9,476 nt of DNA from Rhodocyclaceae bacterium. Its GTDB lineage: Bacteria; Pseudomonadota; Gammaproteobacteria; Burkholderiales; Rhodocyclaceae. The translations under genes and the position numbers were made by a program. Below are positions 6,090 to 9,476 of this stretch, in pieces. Position 1 is the stretch's first letter; every line of letters starts with the position of its first letter. A model generated the notes under the pieces. The model searched no databases. It saw only the letters and a program-made list of their open reading frames with translations, and was not told where the DNA came from. The DNA is taken from positions 1 through 9,476 of the forward strand of contig DAIEEM010000062.1 in NCBI GenBank assembly GCA_027325905.1, in the 5' to 3' direction.

Positions 6090-6499
6090 TTACCGCGTCC
6101 CGGCTGCACCAGCAGGCCGATCTTCGCCACCTGCTGGCGCTGGAGTTCGTCCATGACGTTGAGCACCGCCTCGTAGCGCACGCTCTTGTCGGCGGCGATC
6201 AGCACCGGCTGCTGCGGATTCTTCGCCTGGGCTTCCTTGATCTTGGCCGCCAGTTCCATGCGGCCGATCGTTACCTCCTGGCCGCCGAGCGCGCGGTCGC
6301 GCACGGCGAGGCTCTGGTCCGGCTTGATGATGACTTCGAGCGGCGCCACCGGCGGCTGCGCGCTCTTGCCGACGCTGGGCAGATCGACGCTGCCAGTCTG
6401 GATCATCGGCGCCGTGACCATGAAGATGACGAGCAGCACCAGCATCACGTCGATGTAGGGCACGACGTTGATCTGGTTCATCTGACGGCGCTGTCTCAT
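6086..6499 (-). CDS. tolR: Tol-Pal proton-channel subunit TolR
   Basis: An ExbD/TolR-family inner-membrane protein that forms the rotor/stator motor with TolQ. The protein has 137 residues. A short cytoplasmic N-terminus precedes one transmembrane helix at about 13-33 (NVVPYIDVMLVLLVIFM). D17 in it corresponds to the essential proton-carrying Asp23 of E. coli TolR. The periplasmic domain follows, with VLIAADKSVRYEAVLNVMD (99-117), which is well conserved. The ATG at 6499 has a purine-rich GGGAAGGGAACC upstream; an internal Met7 is a weaker alternative. It overlaps tolA by ATGA, but unlike its neighbours it is separated from tolQ by about 106 bases. Confidence 0.97.
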   Translation of the reverse strand: MRQRRQMNQINVVPYIDVMLVLLVIFMVTAPMIQTGSVDLPSVGKSAQPPVAPLEVIIKPDQSLAVRDRALGGQEVTIGRMELAAKIKEAQAKNPQQPVLIAADKSVRYEAVLNVMDELQRQQVAKIGLLVQPGRGK

Positions 6500-6605
6500 G
6501 GTTCCCTTCCCCCCAACCCCCTTCCCCGTGAAGGGGGTGACGGCTGCTCGCTGCGCTCGACGTCAAATGGCTGCCCCGCCTTGGGGCGGCCCGGCGGCGG
6601 GGCGG
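6500..6605 (-). repeat. GC-rich hairpin-forming spacer between tolQ and tolR
   Basis: About 106 non-coding bases with two inverted repeats. One has arms CCCCCTTC (6517-6524) and GAAGGGGG (6530-6537) around a 5-base loop. The other has arms GCCCCGCC (6573-6580) and GGCGGGGC (6596-6603) around a 15-base loop, with competing shorter pairings inside. Between them is the direct repeat GCTCG-CTGC-GCTCG (6546-6559). It resembles the GC-rich intergenic repeats scattered in many betaproteobacterial genomes, but I cannot check copy number. There is no U-tract, so it is not a standard terminator. Confidence 0.6.
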
Positions 6606-7283
6606 TCACTTCAACTGCCTTTGCAGGATGTTGGAGAACTCTTCCATGAAGCTCTCGAAGCGCACCGCCAGCCGGTCGGCGTCATGGGCGTAGCGGTTGT
6701 AGGCGACGACCGCCGGGATCGCGGCGAAGAGGCCGATGGCGGTGGCGACGAGGGCTTCGGCGATACCGGGCGCGACGGCGGCCAGCGTCGCCGACACCAT
6801 GCTGGCGAGTCCGCGGAAGGAATGCATGATGCCCCAGACCGTGCCGAACAGGCCTACGTAGGGCGATACCGAGCCGACCGAGGCGAGAAAGGAAAGATGG
6901 GCCTCGAGGTCGTCGATCTCGCGCTGGTAGGTGGCGCGCATGGCGCGGCGCACGCCGGCGATGACGGTGGCCGGGTCGAGCGTGCGCTGGCCGCGCAGCT
7001 TGGTGAATTCGCGGTAGCCGGCTTCGAAGATGTGCTCCAGCGCGCCGGTGTGGTGGCGGTCGTTAACCGCGCTCTGGTAAAGCGTGTCGAGGTTGCCGCC
7101 GCTCCAGAAATCGCGCTCGAACTTGTCGGTCTTGGCGCGCGCGTCGCGGATAGCGAACCATTTGCGGAAGATGTAGTACCACGACATCATGGAAACGGCG
7201 GCGAGCAAAGTCAGCACCAGTTTGACGACGAAGCTGGCGTTGGCGACCAATTCGACGATGGATAGATCCTGGGTTACGTTCAT
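6606..7283 (-). CDS. tolQ: Tol-Pal proton-channel subunit TolQ
   Basis: A MotA/TolQ/ExbB-family inner-membrane protein that forms the proton channel pentamer around TolR and drives TolA. The protein has 225 residues. Three transmembrane segments are visible at about 15-37, 133-155 and 170-195. The hallmark GLFGTVWGIMHSF is at 144-156. T148 and T181 match the two channel-lining threonines (T145 and T178 in E. coli). The large cytoplasmic loop (about 40-130) contains ERDFWSGG and the helix before RREIDDLEAHL-like sequence, as expected. The start ATG overlaps the ybgC stop by four bases (ATGA), so it is probably translationally coupled to ybgC. Confidence 0.97.
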   Translation of the reverse strand: MNVTQDLSIVELVANASFVVKLVLTLLAAVSMMSWYYIFRKWFAIRDARAKTDKFERDFWSGGNLDTLYQSAVNDRHHTGALEHIFEAGYREFTKLRGQRTLDPATVIAGVRRAMRATYQREIDDLEAHLSFLASVGSVSPYVGLFGTVWGIMHSFRGLASMVSATLAAVAPGIAEALVATAIGLFAAIPAVVAYNRYAHDADRLAVRFESFMEEFSNILQRQLK

Positions 7284-7732
7284 ATCAGTGTGGTAAGTCT
7301 TTCATGTATGTTGTGTGGGATCGCCGTGGCTTTTCCCTTGCCAAGGTCAAGACAGGCGACTCGCACGGCAGCGTCGACCAGCAAGTCCCCCCCGCGTTCT
7401 ATGCGCTGCCGGAAAACCACCTGGGCGCGCCCGAGCTTCTTGACGGAGGACTTAACCTCGATGACATCGTCGAGCCGCGCGGGCTTCAGGTATTCGATGG
7501 CCAGCGACCGTACCGCGAATGCAATGCCCGTGTCGCGCGCCAGGCGCGCCTGTTCGAAGCCGAGCTCGCGCAGCACCTCGGTGCGAGCCCGTTCGAGAAA
7601 GCGCAGGTAATTCGCATAATAGACAATGCCGCCGGAATCGGTGTCTTCGTAGTAGACCCGGAAAGCCTGGGTATTCACCGGGGCCGCTGCCTGCGGTAAG
7701 GCTGAAGCGCTTACGTCTTCTTCCAGCCTCAT
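7280..7732 (-). CDS. ybgC: Tol-Pal associated acyl-CoA thioesterase YbgC
   Basis: A small cytoplasmic hotdog-fold thioesterase, nearly always first in the tol-pal operon. Family members hydrolyse acyl-CoA substrates and may act in phospholipid metabolism. With the ATG at 7732 it has 150 residues. The signature YYEDTDSGGIVYYANYL (27-43) contains the catalytic Asp, D32, equivalent to Asp18 of the H. influenzae enzyme. The family's usual VYHANYL is VYYANYL here. About 20 residues precede the hotdog domain, longer than the E. coli protein (about 134 residues). A GTG at 7774 would add 14 more residues rich in Arg; I judge it less likely because the ATG already leaves room for a full domain. It lies 58 nt after ruvB and overlaps tolQ. 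Confidence 0.92.
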   Translation of the reverse strand: MRLEEDVSASALPQAAAPVNTQAFRVYYEDTDSGGIVYYANYLRFLERARTEVLRELGFEQARLARDTGIAFAVRSLAIEYLKPARLDDVIEVKSSVKKLGRAQVVFRQRIERGGDLLVDAAVRVACLDLGKGKATAIPHNIHERLTTLI

Positions 7733-7790
7733 TGTCCGCCGTTCCCGGACGCGGCAAGACGGCAGGCGTGGCACATGCTCGGCGACGGGC

Positions 7791-8845
<1,055 letters not shown>

Positions 8846-8849
<4 letters not shown>

Positions 8850-9337
8850 GATGACGGCAGTTTATCCGACAGCGGGGCACGCCGGATGTAAAGAGTTTTG
8901 TCGACGGCGGCGATGACCGTACCGGCGGCATCGACGATATCGACGCGCCAGGTCGGTTGGTATTTCGCGCCGCCGGCCGTCGCGGCGAGGACTTCGGCGA
9001 TCATGGCATCGGTCAGCGCGAAGCGCGCGAAGACGTCGCTGCGCCCCGGCGCCCGGAACTCGATGCGCGCGGCGCGATCCCAGACGCGGTAGCCGCGCGG
9101 CAGGTTGTGCAGCAGCATCAGCGCGTAAAAGGGATCGGTCATGGAGAACAGCGAACCGCCGTAGTGGGCGCCGAAATAGTTGCGATTGAGGAGCCCGCGG
9201 CGCAGGCGCACGACGACGTGGCGGAAGTCCGGCGAAATTTCCAGCACGTGGATGCCGGCGCCGACGAAGGGCGGCCACAGGTTCATGCCCAGGCGCAGCA
9301 CGCCGGGCGGAAATCGCAGTCGCGCCAGCAGGCCCAT
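8846..9337 (-). CDS. DUF4442 hotdog-fold protein, thioesterase-like
   Basis: A 163-residue protein that fits the DUF4442 family, predicted to have a hotdog fold like acyl-CoA thioesterases; its substrate is unknown. Family patterns seen are NLWPPF (19-24), [12 protein letters not shown] (34-45), the strongly conserved [20 protein letters not shown] (51-70), [15 protein letters not shown] (85-99) and a final strand region DKTLYIRR (146-153). D68 and H58 are candidate functional residues, by analogy only. There is no signal peptide; it is probably cytoplasmic. It lies between ruvA and ruvB, starting 3 nt after ruvA and overlapping ruvB by ATGA, so it is likely cotranscribed with them. Met18 is a possible but less likely later start, since residues before it match the family. 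Confidence 0.88.
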
Positions 9338-9340
9338 GGC

Positions 9341-9475
9341 CTAAGTTTTCGACAGCGACTTCAAGGCCTGCCGGATGCCGTCCGACACGGCGACGCCCGC
9401 CGGCAGGCTCTTCATCGCGCCGACGGCTTCGCGTTCGTTGTAGCCGAGCGCCAGCAGGGCATTGAGGATGTCGCT
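9341..9475 (-). CDS. ruvA: Holliday junction protein RuvA, C-terminal end only
   Basis: The last 44 codons and TAG stop of an open frame that enters from the right edge. The translation includes [16 protein letters not shown], then [21 protein letters not shown]. This matches domain III of RuvA, the three-helix domain that binds RuvB and regulates its ATPase. The position directly upstream of DUF4442-ruvB supports the call. The junction-binding domains I and II are outside the window. The frame was read directly from the sequence, since no start codon is present here. Confidence 0.92.
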   Translation of the reverse strand, partial: SDILNALLALGYNEREAVGAMKSLPAGVAVSDGIRQALKSLSKT

Positions 9476-9476
9476 G

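Noticed and set aside
7733..7790. Possible hairpin (GTCCG/CGGAC) between ruvB and ybgC
   Set aside because: Only five base pairs and no T-tract, so there is no support for a terminator or promoter in this 58-base gap.

Overview
The window looks like high-GC betaproteobacterial chromosome, most likely a Rhodocyclales-type organism. This is inferred from gene order and protein style, not from a database search. Almost everything lies on the minus strand, in one tightly packed run read from right to left: ruvA (3' end only), a DUF4442 hotdog protein, ruvB, ybgC, tolQ, tolR, tolA, tolB, pal, cpoB, queE, queC. Behind it, with their own promoter and terminator, come three tRNA genes: Lys(TTT), Lys(CTT) and Met(CAT). 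The only plus-strand gene is a P2-type tyrosine integrase at the left edge, converging on the tRNA array.

Right part (about 6086-9476): the end of the Holliday-junction genes ruvA/ruvB encloses a small DUF4442 thioesterase-like gene and runs into ybgC-tolQ-tolR. Several junctions are 4-base ATGA stop/start overlaps, which suggests translational coupling. One junction breaks the pattern: tolQ and tolR are separated by about 106 bases of very GC-rich sequence that can fold into hairpins.

Middle part (about 2767-6089): tolA, tolB, pal and cpoB complete the Tol-Pal envelope system. TolQ-TolR form the proton-driven motor in the inner membrane. TolA spans the periplasm, TolB and CpoB are periplasmic, and Pal anchors to the outer membrane and peptidoglycan. 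TolA is short, with a proline-rich TonB-like linker.

Left-middle part (1411-2770): queE and queC make 7-cyano-7-deazaguanine (preQ0), the precursor of queuosine in tRNA. queE starts inside the cpoB stop codon (GTGA overlap), so it is probably expressed with the tol-pal genes.

Left end (1-1360): the tRNA operon has a near-consensus sigma-70 promoter with a GC-rich discriminator and a strong stem-loop terminator. The integrase is cut by the window edge and has visibly lower G+C than the core genes. It is the right-hand end of a P2-like prophage or integrative element lying to the left. Its 3' end holds a perfect 20-bp palindrome and is followed by an 11-bp-period direct repeat, in the place where recombination sites of P2-type elements are expected. 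No stretch over 300 bases lacks a gene. I found no CRISPR array and no clearly new multi-gene system; the most informative unusual region is the int/tRNA junction.
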